From an uncultured Clostridia bacterium (GTDB lineage Bacteria; Bacillota; Clostridia; Oscillospirales; Ruminococcaceae), in the NCBI GenBank assembly GCA_937893735.1, contig CALBGD010000194.1, forward strand, positions 1 to 15,797: a DNA stretch of 15,797 nt. Direction: 5' to 3'. Both the position numbers and the translations under genes were made by a program. The notes beneath the pieces are model-generated. The model ran no database searches and had not been told where the DNA came from. It saw only the letters and a list, made by a program, of their open reading frames with translations. Position 1 is the first letter of the stretch, and every line of letters starts with the position of its first letter. This document shows positions 1 to 7,148 of this stretch, piece by piece.

Positions 1-3000
1 CTTGTAAAGGACGTCACCGTGAAAGGCCATATCACAGCCGGCGGAAGCGCTGATTATATCGGCGGAATCGCGGGCAGCAACTCCGGAAACATCACCAACT
101 GCAAATTCAGCGGAACCATCAAGGGCACCGACTACATCGGCGGAATCGCCGGAATAAATGAAAAGAGCGGACTTATCTCCGGCTGCGAGGCTGCGGGCGC
201 AATGCACGGCAGCCACTACACCGGCGGAATCGCGGGCAGCAACTCCGGTACTATCCTTAACAGCTCCAGCAGGTGCAGCGTGAATACCACTGCAAGCGAG
301 GCGAAGCTCTCCATTCAGGATATCGACTGGGACAGCATAATGTCCTCCGAGGAGCCTGCTTCTATGACCGACGCGGGCGGAATCACCGGTTATTCTGACG
401 GTATAATACAGGGCTGCGAGAACCACGGCACCGTGGGATATCCGCATATCGGCTATAATGTCGGCGGTATCGTGGGCAGACAGTCCGGCTATGTGAACGA
501 CTGCGTTAACCATGGCGAGATATTCGGCAGGAAGGACGTAGGCGGTATCGCTGGTCAGCTCGAGCCTTACCAGAGCATAGATTTCGATAAGGACACAGTA
601 CAGAAACTGCTTGACGAAATGAACGTACTCGGCGATCTGGTTGACAACCTGATATCAGACGCAAAGGGCGCAGGCGACGCAGTAAACGATCAGGTTCAGG
701 GGCTCACCTATCAGATGAACAACCTGAAAAATTCCGCGGACGATATTTCCGACCGCACGCAGGAGATATACAACGGCTGGACGGACGGCGTAAACGAGAT
801 ATCCGCGCGTGTTGACGAGGCGCTCGACGGGCTGTCTCCGGCGCTGGACGATTTCCGCGACGGGCTTGATATGCTCAGCGATTTCAGCAGCTCGCTTGAG
901 GAAGTTTTCGACCAGATGAACGCTTCCGGCGATGATATGCAGGCGGCGATAGACAGCGCGAAGTCCGGTCTGGATACGCTCAACGGCGCGATAGAGGGAG
1001 TGTCCGCTGCGCTTGACGATATAAGCCTTGCAGCGGATAAGCTCAGCGCCGCAATGGGCGACACCGACAAGACAGAGGCTGCGGTAAAGGACATCATCAA
1101 GGCGCTGAATAATGCCAACAGTGAGATAAAGACCATCACAACCGCGCTCACCAAGATAGGCGAGGCGTGCGACGACCTTCAGGAGTGGGTAACAGGCAGG
1201 GATTTCAAGCAGCTTACCGATGGAATAGTTGACCTCGGCGAGGCGATGCAGGACGTTACCAAGGCGCTCAGCAAGATGAGCAGCGCCCTCCAGAAGATCG
1301 CGGGCTCAGTTGACGCAGACCAGGTACAGAAAGGTCTTGACGAGCTTGCAAGCGCCTCCACGGAGCTGAGCAAGGCGGCGGTGCACGCTGCGGCGGCTAT
1401 CAAGGCGGCTTCCGGAACTGTGCCTGACACAAGCACGGTAGAAAAGGAGCTCTCCGCCGCTGCGGATAATATCATTGCAGCCGCTGAGCACGTTACCAAG
1501 GCGGCAGACGCTCTCAACAAGGCGGTAGACACCAAGGAGCTCAACGATGGCCTGTCCCAGATGGAGACGGCCTCCAAGGAGCTTTCGGCAGCGCTTGACG
1601 ACGCAGGAAAGGCGATAGACGACATCACCGACGCTGTGGATAAGATAAGCAGCTCAAGGGTGCCCGGCGACGTATACGACGAGATATCCGACCAGATAAA
1701 GAAGATGAACACTGCTTTAGGGAACATCTCCGATTCCGCCGACAAGATAAATGCTGCGATCGATGTGATAACCGACCAGATAGATTCAGGTGCGATACAG
1801 GACAGCATTGACGCGGTTTCCTCTGCGGCTGACAAGCTGTCCGAGGCTGCGGACGAGATAGCTTCCTCCGGCGACAGCTTCGATGAGGCTGCTGATTCCG
1901 TAAGCAAGGCTATTGATTCTCTTCAGGGAGCTTCCGAGTCGGCTTCCGACGCGTCCTCCTACCTTTCGGACGCTTGCAGCAAGTTCTCGGACGGCGCGGA
2001 TAAGCTGTCCAAACTTGTGAAGAAGCTCGGCGACAAGCCCACTGTTGAATTTCCGGCGGCTGACGAGGATTTCACTGCGGCTGTTGACCGCTTCTCGAAC
2101 AACTTTTCCGGAATAACCAGCGCGCTGTCTGCTATCAGCAGCACCGCTGAATCGCAGGGAGATATCCTGCTTGACGATGTTCAGGCGATAAGCGATGAGT
2201 TCGATAAAATAACCGATATCCTTCAGGAACTCAAGGACAAGGCGATGAACAACGACGACAGCAGCGACGGCTTCACGACCGATGTTTCCGAGGACGATTC
2301 CAACAGCAGACAGGGCAAGGCGGCCTCCTGCATAAACTACGGCGGTGTTCAGGGCGACCTGAATGTCGGCGGTATCACCGGCTCCATGGCGATAGACGTG
2401 GATTTCGACCCGGAGGACGATATTACCTCCAACGGTCAGCATTCTTTGAGCTTCAGCTATAAGATACGCGACATAATTGAAAACTGCACCAACACCGGCG
2501 AGATAACCGCCAAGAAGAATTACTGCGGCGGTATAGTCGGCAAGCAGGACATGGGCGTGGTGCGCGGCTCCGTACAGAATGGCAAGGTGACAAGCACCAA
2601 TGGGAGCTATGCCGGCGGAATCGCGGGCAGTTCGGCTTCCGCGATAAGAAAGTGCATTTCCAAGGCGACCGTTTCGGCTTCCAGCTATGTCGGCGGAATC
2701 GCGGGTCAGGGACTTATCCTGACCGATAACGCCTCGATACTTGACGCTTACGACTACACCGAGTGCGTCGGCGCGGTAGCAGGATACGTTGATTTCAGCG
2801 ACGACAACGCCGAGGTGCTGAGAAACAGCTTCGTTGACCGCGGAATCGCGGCGATAGACAATATCAGCTATTCCGGAAAGGCTGTCCCGGTGGATTTCGC
2901 GAAGTACCGCGAGCTCGCAGGCGCTGCCGCTGTCATTGACGTTAAGTTCATGGTAGACGGCAAGCTTGCCGATACCATTCAGGTTGATTACGGCGGGAAG

Positions 3001-3639
3001 CTGCGCGAAGCTGATTTCCCGGAAATTCCGGCAAAGGAGGGCTGCTTTGCAAAGTGGTCTGAATTTGACAACGACTGCATAACCTTCCCGGTGGTCGTTG
3101 AGGCTGTGTACACTCCGTACGTTACGGTCATCGAAAGCGAGGAGCAGTCCGAGAGCGGATTTGCATTAGTCCTCGCGGACGGACTTTTCGACGACGGAAG
3201 TACGATAAAGGTCTCCACACAGAGCAGCAGCGTGTTCGCCCCGGATAACAACAGCGAGCTCCGTATAATCAAGATAAGCTCAGATGTGACGGACAACAGT
3301 GCAACTCAGCTCAGATTCCTGAAGCCGGAGGGCAAGGGAAATGTCAACATAATGCAGTTCGTGAACGGCGCGTGGAAGTCAGTAAGCTTCACGGACAACG
3401 GACATTATCTGCTGGTTGAAAATCCGGCGCTCGATAACGGCGCGGGAACATTCTGCGTACAGCTCCAGACAATGAACCTTATCCCGATGATAATAGTCGG
3501 CGGCTGCGTGCTTATCGCGCTGATAAACATTATCCTCTGGACTATCCTTATAAAGAGAAAGCGTGCCGCTAAAAAGGCGGCAAAGGCTGCTGAAACCAAG
3601 GACGCCCCCGAGGAAAAGCAGGCCATAGAGAATAAGTAA
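1..3639 (+). CDS. GLUG-repeat / coiled-coil surface protein with C-terminal membrane anchor (5' partial)
   Basis: The reading frame is open at the first base (it begins Leu-Val-Lys-Asp-Val-Thr), so the start lies outside the window and the GTG at 19 is probably internal; 1212 residues are visible. Domains in order: at least six GLUG-type repeats (YIGGIAGSNSG..., YTGGIAG, NVGGIVG) over bases 40-560; a long Ala/Ser/Asp/Lys-rich helical region with heptad-like spacing (ADKLS, ALDDI) over about 590-2300; further GLUG repeats (NVGGITG, CGGIVG, YAGGIAG, YVGGIAG) over 2330-2800; a segment resembling an InlB-type beta-repeat around 2930-3120; then a hydrophobic helix at about 3480-3550 followed by a Lys/Arg/Ala-rich tail. 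I infer an extracellular adhesion or envelope protein anchored by one C-terminal helix; no LPxTG sorting motif is seen. GLUG repeats occur in bacterial surface and adhesin-like proteins; the exact function is unknown. Confidence 0.85.
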   Translation, partial: LVKDVTVKGHITAGGSADYIGGIAGSNSGNITNCKFSGTIKGTDYIGGIAGINEKSGLISGCEAAGAMHGSHYTGGIAGSNSGTILNSSSRCSVNTTASEAKLSIQDIDWDSIMSSEEPASMTDAGGITGYSDGIIQGCENHGTVGYPHIGYNVGGIVGRQSGYVNDCVNHGEIFGRKDVGGIAGQLEPYQSIDFDKDTVQKLLDEMNVLGDLVDNLISDAKGAGDAVNDQVQGLTYQMNNLKNSADDISDRTQEIYNGWTDGVNEISARVDEALDGLSPALDDFRDGLDMLSDFSSSLEEVFDQMNASGDDMQAAIDSAKSGLDTLNGAIEGVSAALDDISLAADKLSAAMGDTDKTEAAVKDIIKALNNANSEIKTITTALTKIGEACDDLQEWVTGRDFKQLTDGIVDLGEAMQDVTKALSKMSSALQKIAGSVDADQVQKGLDELASASTELSKAAVHAAAAIKAASGTVPDTSTVEKELSAAADNIIAAAEHVTKAADALNKAVDTKELNDGLSQMETASKELSAALDDAGKAIDDITDAVDKISSSRVPGDVYDEISDQIKKMNTALGNISDSADKINAAIDVITDQIDSGAIQDSIDAVSSAADKLSEAADEIASSGDSFDEAADSVSKAIDSLQGASESASDASSYLSDACSKFSDGADKLSKLVKKLGDKPTVEFPAADEDFTAAVDRFSNNFSGITSALSAISSTAESQGDILLDDVQAISDEFDKITDILQELKDKAMNNDDSSDGFTTDVSEDDSNSRQGKAASCINYGGVQGDLNVGGITGSMAIDVDFDPEDDITSNGQHSLSFSYKIRDIIENCTNTGEITAKKNYCGGIVGKQDMGVVRGSVQNGKVTSTNGSYAGGIAGSSASAIRKCISKATVSASSYVGGIAGQGLILTDNASILDAYDYTECVGAVAGYVDFSDDNAEVLRNSFVDRGIAAIDNISYSGKAVPVDFAKYRELAGAAAVIDVKFMVDGKLADTIQVDYGGKLREADFPEIPAKEGCFAKWSEFDNDCITFPVVVEAVYTPYVTVIESEEQSESGFALVLADGLFDDGSTIKVSTQSSSVFAPDNNSELRIIKISSDVTDNSATQLRFLKPEGKGNVNIMQFVNGAWKSVSFTDNGHYLLVENPALDNGAGTFCVQLQTMNLIPMIIVGGCVLIALINIILWTILIKRKRAAKKAAKAAETKDAPEEKQAIENK

Positions 3640-3644
3640 AGTTC

Positions 3645-3795
3645 ACCTCTAAAAACCTCATGTGAGCGAAAATGTGCAGTGTGCACCATCTTCGTCGTCA
3701 AACCTCCTCGTAAGGCATACAGCCTTACTTCGTCGGCTTTCCTAGAATCTGGCACACCCTGCTCATTTTTGCTTTTCACATCGGTTTTTAGAGGT
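3645..3795. repeat. Fold-back intergenic repeat (MITE-like, 13-bp perfect outer inverted repeat)
   Basis: The outer arms ACCTCTAAAAACC (3645-3657) and GGTTTTTAGAGGT (3783-3795) are perfect complements. Complementarity continues inward with mismatches: GCGAAAATGTGCAG near 3666 matches the reverse complement GCAAAAATGAGCAG of the right side. At the centre GTAAGGC (3710-3716), a five-base loop and GCCTTAC (3722-3728) pair. The 151 bp therefore form one long imperfect hairpin. No clear target-site duplication is seen. It lies in the 3' region of the GLUG gene, ahead of the terminator. I see no convincing gene inside it. Confidence 0.75.
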
Positions 3796-3800
3796 TCCCT

Positions 3801-3848
3801 AAATAAAAACTCCCGGTGCAGTGCGAACTGAACCGGGAGTTTTTATTT
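3801..3848. terminator. Bidirectional intrinsic terminator between convergent genes
   Basis: A 17-bp perfect stem, AAATAAAAACTCCCGGT (3801-3817) with its complement at 3832-3848, encloses a nested CAGT-GCGA-ACTG hairpin with a GNRA tetraloop. A/T runs at both ends supply U-tracts in both directions. It overlaps the stop codon of the minus-strand TetR-type gene and follows the GLUG gene. Confidence 0.9.
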
Positions 3849-4430
3849 CAGGGATCGTCTGGCCGCTTCCTCCAGAGAAGCGGTTATTGAGGCGGTGAGC
3901 GTCACGGTTATCCAGCGCGTGAGCACCCCGCGGTCGGAAAGGGATTCACGCTCTATGCATTCCATCAGCGTCCCCGCGACAGCTTCCGTCAGGAACTTGC
4001 TGAGGAATGCGCGGTAATCCTCGCCGACTGAAAGCCCGCGATTTTCCGCACAGGTGCACATCAGCCGGTATACAGGCTGGTAGATATCATTATAGAAGAA
4101 TCTGCTGAGCTCTGACCTGCCTATCGAGTGAACGATGTTCTTAAGCATTGAGTGATTTGCTGAGATGTAATCCAGCGTGAAACTGATCGCCTCAGTGTGC
4201 TGGGTCACGAGGTCAAATTTGTCGAACTGCGCGATGGCCTCCTGATCGAGCGTCCATTTCAGCAGGGCGTAGATGTCCTCAAAGTGGTAGTAAAAGGTTT
4301 TGCGGTTAAGGCCGCAGCTTTCAACTATCTCGCTGATGGTGATGCGGCTCAGCGGCTTGGTCTCCATCAGCTTTTTCAGCGCTGTGGAAAGGGTCTGCTT
4401 TGTGAGCTGTGACTGTTCTGTGTGTTTCAT
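3843..4430 (-). CDS. TetR/AcrR-family transcriptional regulator
   Basis: A 195-residue predicted DNA-binding repressor. The N-terminal TetR helix-turn-helix covers about residues 10-55, with the family-typical stretch ITISEIVESCGLNRKTFYYHF (ITISEIVE 30-37, GLNRKTFYYHF 40-50). The C-terminal part (about 75-190) is all-helical and looks like the ligand-binding/dimerisation half of TetR proteins of the DhaS/TetR_C_8 type. Length is normal for the family. The ATG at 4430 is preceded by GGAG at 7 nt spacing. The gene is divergent from a GH43 glycosidase with a 204-bp shared gap carrying a palindrome just downstream of its own -10, so autoregulation is likely and control of the glycosidase plausible. 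The ligand is not identifiable from sequence. Confidence 0.9.
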   Translation of the reverse strand: MKHTEQSQLTKQTLSTALKKLMETKPLSRITISEIVESCGLNRKTFYYHFEDIYALLKWTLDQEAIAQFDKFDLVTQHTEAISFTLDYISANHSMLKNIVHSIGRSELSRFFYNDIYQPVYRLMCTCAENRGLSVGEDYRAFLSKFLTEAVAGTLMECIERESLSDRGVLTRWITVTLTASITASLEEAARRSLK

Positions 4431-4465
4431 CTATATTCTCCGTTGCGGCGTGACTCGTGTGTTTT

Positions 4466-4491
4466 CCGGACAATTTCGCTGATTTGTCCGG
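4466..4491. promoter_or_regulatory. Candidate operator palindrome for the TetR-type regulator
   Basis: CCGGACAA (4466-4473) and TTGTCCGG (4484-4491) are perfect 8-bp arms around a 10-base spacer. The palindrome starts 8 bp downstream of the tetR -10 box, over the expected transcription start and early leader, where a repressor would block the gene. A further half-site TGTCCG lies at 4541-4546, toward the glycosidase promoter. Assignment to this regulator is inference from position. Confidence 0.6.
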
Positions 4492-4498
4492 TTATTCT

Positions 4499-4527
4499 AT
4501 TATAACCCATATGCATTACTTTGTCAA
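4499..4527 (-). promoter_or_regulatory. Consensus sigma-A promoter of the tetR-type gene
   Basis: On the minus strand a perfect TTGACA (4527-4522), a 17-bp spacer and a perfect TATAAT (4504-4499) point toward the regulator gene. The start would fall near 4492, at the edge of the candidate operator. Confidence 0.85.
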
Positions 4528-4575
4528 GCACAGGGAAAAATGTCCGTTTTGTGCTGGAAAAAGTCACTCCGGCAC

Positions 4576-4603
4576 TTGAAATTCTGGCGGCAGATGTTAT
4601 AAT
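4576..4603 (+). promoter_or_regulatory. Promoter of the GH43 gene (extended -10)
   Basis: TTGAAA (4576-4581), a 16-bp spacer and TGTTATAAT (4595-4603), a perfect -10 with the TGn extension, lie 31 bp before the ATG. The ribosome site AAAGGAG (4619-4625) follows, 9 nt before the start. Confidence 0.8.
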
Positions 4604-4634
4604 GTAATCAGTATATTTAAAGGAGTGTACCGCC

Positions 4635-6110
4635 ATGACATATAAAAATCCGGTAGTAAAGGGATTCTATCCCGACCCCAGCGTATGCGAGCACAATGGC
4701 AGATATTACCTTGTGTGCAGCTCGTTCCAGTATTTTCCGGGAGTTCCGCTGTTTGAGAGCACCGACCTTGTAAACTGGGAGCAGATAGGCTATGTCCTGA
4801 CCAGAAAAAGTCAGGTAATGCTGGACAGGATAAACAGCTCCGGCGGAGTTTTCGCGCCGACTATCCGCTGCAATAACGGCAGATTCTACATGGTAACGAC
4901 CAACGACACAACTCACCAGAATTTCTATGTCTACACAGACGACATCTACGGCGAGTGGTCGGAGCCCATCTATGTTGATCAGGGAGGAATCGACCCGTCC
5001 CTTTATTTCGAGGACGGAAAGACCTACTTCATGAGCAACGGCGCTGACGACAACGGCGTTGGCGGAGTAGTCCAGTGCGAAATAGACATCGCCACCGGAA
5101 AGAAGCTCTCCCCCAGCCGCTGTATCTGGCAGGGAAGCGGCGGGCGCTACCTCGAAAGCCCGCACCTCTACAAAATAAACGGCACCTACTACCTCATGGC
5201 GGCGGAAGGCGGCACGGAGTACGGCCACATGATAACCTGCGCCCGGGCTTCCTCGGTGTGGGGTCCGTTTGAGGGAAATCCGCACAACCCGGTGCTCACG
5301 AACCGCAACAAGGCTCCGTTCATTATTCAGGGAATAGGCCACGGCGACCTGATTCAGGACAGCTTCGGCGACTGGCACGTTCTTTCACTGGGTTTCCGTC
5401 AGCAGCATATATGGAGACCTTACCACCACCTCGGCAGGGAGGTATTCCTGACCCCCGTGTATTTCACGGAGGACGGCTGGTTCAGGTGCGGCAGAGACGG
5501 CACAACGGACGAAAGCTACGAAATGCAGGGAGATTTCGCACAGAACGAGAAGCGTTCGTTCACCTTTGAGAACACTGACTGGAACAAGGAATGGTGCTTC
5601 ATGCGCCACCCGCATATCGAGAATTACGAGCTTTCAGCGGACAGGGCAGTGCTTCACGGAACTGACATCACGCTGGACGATGTGGATTCCCCAACATTCG
5701 TGGCTATGCGCCAGCGGGATTTCAACATGGAGATGAAGTGCGATGTTGAGATCTCCGGCGGTATCGGCGGACTTACGGTGCTTATCACGGAAAACGAGCA
5801 CTACGATATATTCCTTGAGCAGACAGCGGAGGGCTGCAGCGCGGTTCTCATGCTGAACATCGGCGGGATAAAGCACCGCCAGAATGCGGTTCCTGTGAGC
5901 GGGAGCAGGGCGCGGCTGATTATCCGCGCGGATAATTTCGGGTACAGCTTCTTCGCAGTTCAGGGAGAAAACGAGGTGCAGCTTGGATATGGCAGCACAA
6001 AGTACCTTTCAAGCGAGGTAGCAGAGGGATTCACAGGAGTTATGACCGGAATTTTCGCGGTGCGCGGCACGGCGGAATTCACGGGGTTCTCTTGCAATTA
6101 CACGGAATAA
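4635..6110 (+). CDS. GH43 family beta-xylosidase / alpha-L-arabinofuranosidase
   Basis: A 491-residue glycoside hydrolase expected to remove xylose or arabinose from short xylan-derived oligosaccharides. It has no signal peptide, so it should act in the cytoplasm on imported oligosaccharides. The N-terminal five-bladed propeller (about 1-290) opens with NPVVKGFYPDPSV, holding the expected catalytic base D14. D120 in GGIDPSLYF fits the pKa-tuning aspartate and E174 in RYLESPHLY the general acid. Residues about 300-488 look like the beta-sandwich C-terminal domain (GH43_C2 type) ending in FTGVMTGIFAVRG. The opening with SSFQYFPGVPLFESTDLVNW is typical of the xylosidase-like GH43 subfamilies. 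The ATG has a good AAAGGAG site. Adjacent to a divergent TetR-type regulator, suggesting local control. Exact substrate cannot be fixed from sequence. Confidence 0.92.
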   Translation: MTYKNPVVKGFYPDPSVCEHNGRYYLVCSSFQYFPGVPLFESTDLVNWEQIGYVLTRKSQVMLDRINSSGGVFAPTIRCNNGRFYMVTTNDTTHQNFYVYTDDIYGEWSEPIYVDQGGIDPSLYFEDGKTYFMSNGADDNGVGGVVQCEIDIATGKKLSPSRCIWQGSGGRYLESPHLYKINGTYYLMAAEGGTEYGHMITCARASSVWGPFEGNPHNPVLTNRNKAPFIIQGIGHGDLIQDSFGDWHVLSLGFRQQHIWRPYHHLGREVFLTPVYFTEDGWFRCGRDGTTDESYEMQGDFAQNEKRSFTFENTDWNKEWCFMRHPHIENYELSADRAVLHGTDITLDDVDSPTFVAMRQRDFNMEMKCDVEISGGIGGLTVLITENEHYDIFLEQTAEGCSAVLMLNIGGIKHRQNAVPVSGSRARLIIRADNFGYSFFAVQGENEVQLGYGSTKYLSSEVAEGFTGVMTGIFAVRGTAEFTGFSCNYTE

Positions 6111-6206
6111 AGGGCGGGAGGGGCAAACACGACGTTTGTACCCCCGTCCCCAAAGCGCAGCAAGGACGCTGCGCAACCAAGGGCGGGAGGGGCAAGCCCC
6201 TCCCCT
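6110..6206. repeat. GC-rich duplicated hairpin repeat (GGGCGGGAGGGGCAA)
   Basis: A 17-bp direct repeat occurs at 6110-6126 and 6179-6195. Each copy forms a hairpin: the second is perfect (GGGAGGGGC 6185-6193 with GCCCCTCCC 6196-6204), the first is longer and imperfect, with CAAAC/GTTTG pairing inside. A third perfect hairpin, GCGCAGC (6155-6161) with GCTGCGC (6168-6174), lies between them. The block begins on the GH43 stop codon. It resembles dispersed intergenic repeats; I see no gene in it. Confidence 0.75.
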
Positions 6207-6216
6207 ACAATAAAAA

Positions 6217-6248
6217 TGAGCTGTCCGGTGGGGCAGCTCAATGTTTTT
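6217..6248. terminator. Bidirectional intrinsic terminator between GH43 and flavoprotein genes
   Basis: A 10-bp stem, TGAGCTGTCC (6217-6226) with GGGCAGCTCA (6231-6240) including one G-U pair, closes a four-base loop. T-runs follow on the plus strand (6244-6248) and, reading the minus strand, beyond 6216. It serves the two converging genes. Confidence 0.85.
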
Positions 6249-6870
6249 ATCTGATGAAATTTGTTCTGATGGGCTTTTCTGGCTCAGGACAGGCGATTCC
6301 GGCAGCCTTGCCTGCTTCGATGCATTTGAGCAGCCATGCCATATTCTTTGCGAGAATATCCATGGTCTGGAGACCTTCGAGGTCCTGCTCCACCTGTTCT
6401 GCGGAGTTTCCGTGCACCTGATTCCAGTACTGCGAGGAAACCACCGGCATATTGTTGATGGTGAAGTACTTGTTGAGCTGGTCGAATGCAGCGGAAGCAC
6501 CACCGCGGCGGCAGCTTACAACTCCCGCAGCCGGCTTGTACGCCATTTTCTTTCCGCCGGAGTAGAACGCTCTGTCCATGAAAGCCCCCATAGCGCCGCC
6601 GATTGCCGCATAGTGCACCGGAGAGCCGAATATGTAGCCGTCGAAATCCGCAGCCTTGTTCACGAATTCGTTCACAACATCGTCAATGGCGCATTTGCCG
6701 AGACCCTTTTTGCAGGCTCCGCAGCCGATACAGCCAGAAATCGGCTTGTTTCCTATCCAGAATATCTCGGACTCCACGCCGTACTTTGCGAGGGACTCGG
6801 ACACCTGCTTCAGCGCCCTGTCGGTGCAGCCGTGCTCATGCGGGCTTCCGTTAACTAATAATACTTTCAT
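6247..6870 (-). CDS. Flavodoxin-fold NAD(P)H-dependent FMN reductase / iron-sulfur flavoprotein-like
   Basis: A 207-residue cytoplasmic redox protein of the flavodoxin-like NADPH-dependent FMN reductase superfamily. The start MKVLLVNGSPHEHGCT is the beta1 strand plus FMN-phosphate loop; FGSPVHYAAIGGAMGAFMDR (about 81-100) is the second flavin-contact region. Residues C47, C50, C53 and C60 form C-x2-C-x2-C-x6-C, which matches the compact [4Fe-4S] motif (CX2CX2CX4-7C) described for archaeal and clostridial iron-sulfur flavoproteins, so electron transfer between reduced carriers and an unknown acceptor is likely. Start: ATG at 6870 with GGAGG 7 nt upstream. Single gene with its own terminator; upstream lies a MITE-like repeat and beyond it a plausible promoter. 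The physiological substrate is unknown. Confidence 0.88.
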   Translation of the reverse strand: MKVLLVNGSPHEHGCTDRALKQVSESLAKYGVESEIFWIGNKPISGCIGCGACKKGLGKCAIDDVVNEFVNKAADFDGYIFGSPVHYAAIGGAMGAFMDRAFYSGGKKMAYKPAAGVVSCRRGGASAAFDQLNKYFTINNMPVVSSQYWNQVHGNSAEQVEQDLEGLQTMDILAKNMAWLLKCIEAGKAAGIACPEPEKPIRTNFIR

Positions 6871-6917
6871 TGTATGACCTCCTGTGTATGCTCCCCGGAA
6901 TGGGGTTATTTTCTCTA

Positions 6918-7111
6918 AGGCAACACCGCACAGTTATTGCCGTGCAATTGCGCCGCAGATTTTTTGTCAGATTGTACAAATTGAGCGCAGGCAGGCTGGC
7001 GCCTGTCAAGCGAAAGTTGTGCAAGATGACGAAAAATATGCAAGCAAGCGTTGCGTAAGCCGCAGGCGTCGCTTGGCAAAGGTGCCAACCGTTAATTGTG
7101 CGGTGTTGCCC
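6918..7111. mobile_element. 194-bp MITE-like element with TA target duplication
   Basis: Terminal inverted repeats AGGCAACACCGCACAGTTA (6918-6936) and the complement of GGGCAACACCGCACAATTA (7093-7111) agree at 17 of 19 positions. TA dinucleotides flank both ends (6916-6917 and 7112-7113), the target duplication typical of IS630/Tc1-mariner elements. Inside, a second inverted pair (AGATTTTTTGTCAGATTGTACAA region near 6957-6980 and its partner near 7015-7040) makes the element largely fold-back. It has no transposase, so it would be a non-autonomous derivative moved by an enzyme encoded elsewhere. It fills most of the gap between birA and the flavoprotein gene. Confidence 0.8.
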
Positions 7112-7115
7112 TAAT

Positions 7116-7144
7116 ATTATATAACATTCTTTGGAAAAATGCAA
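7116..7144 (-). promoter_or_regulatory. Likely promoter of the flavoprotein gene, upstream of the MITE
   Basis: On the minus strand TTGCAT (7144-7139), a 17-bp spacer and TATAAT (7121-7116) read toward the flavoprotein. The start would fall near 7109, inside the right terminal repeat of the MITE-like element, so the element would form nearly the whole leader. The promoter abuts the birA stop codon. Confidence 0.6.
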
Positions 7145-7148
7145 CCGC

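Noticed and set aside
1..800. Regularly spaced GGIAG-coding repeats considered as a CRISPR-like array
   Set aside because: The repeats are protein-level GLUG motifs with variable DNA and spacing inside one open frame.
711..2442. Long minus-strand open frames across the helical region of the GLUG gene
   Set aside because: They are Ser/Ala-rich mirror images of a GC-rich coding repeat, lack ribosome sites and resemble no known protein.
4617..5378. 253-codon minus-strand frame over the GH43 gene
   Set aside because: The plus frame is a clear GH43 enzyme with catalytic residues, promoter and ribosome site; the antisense frame has none.
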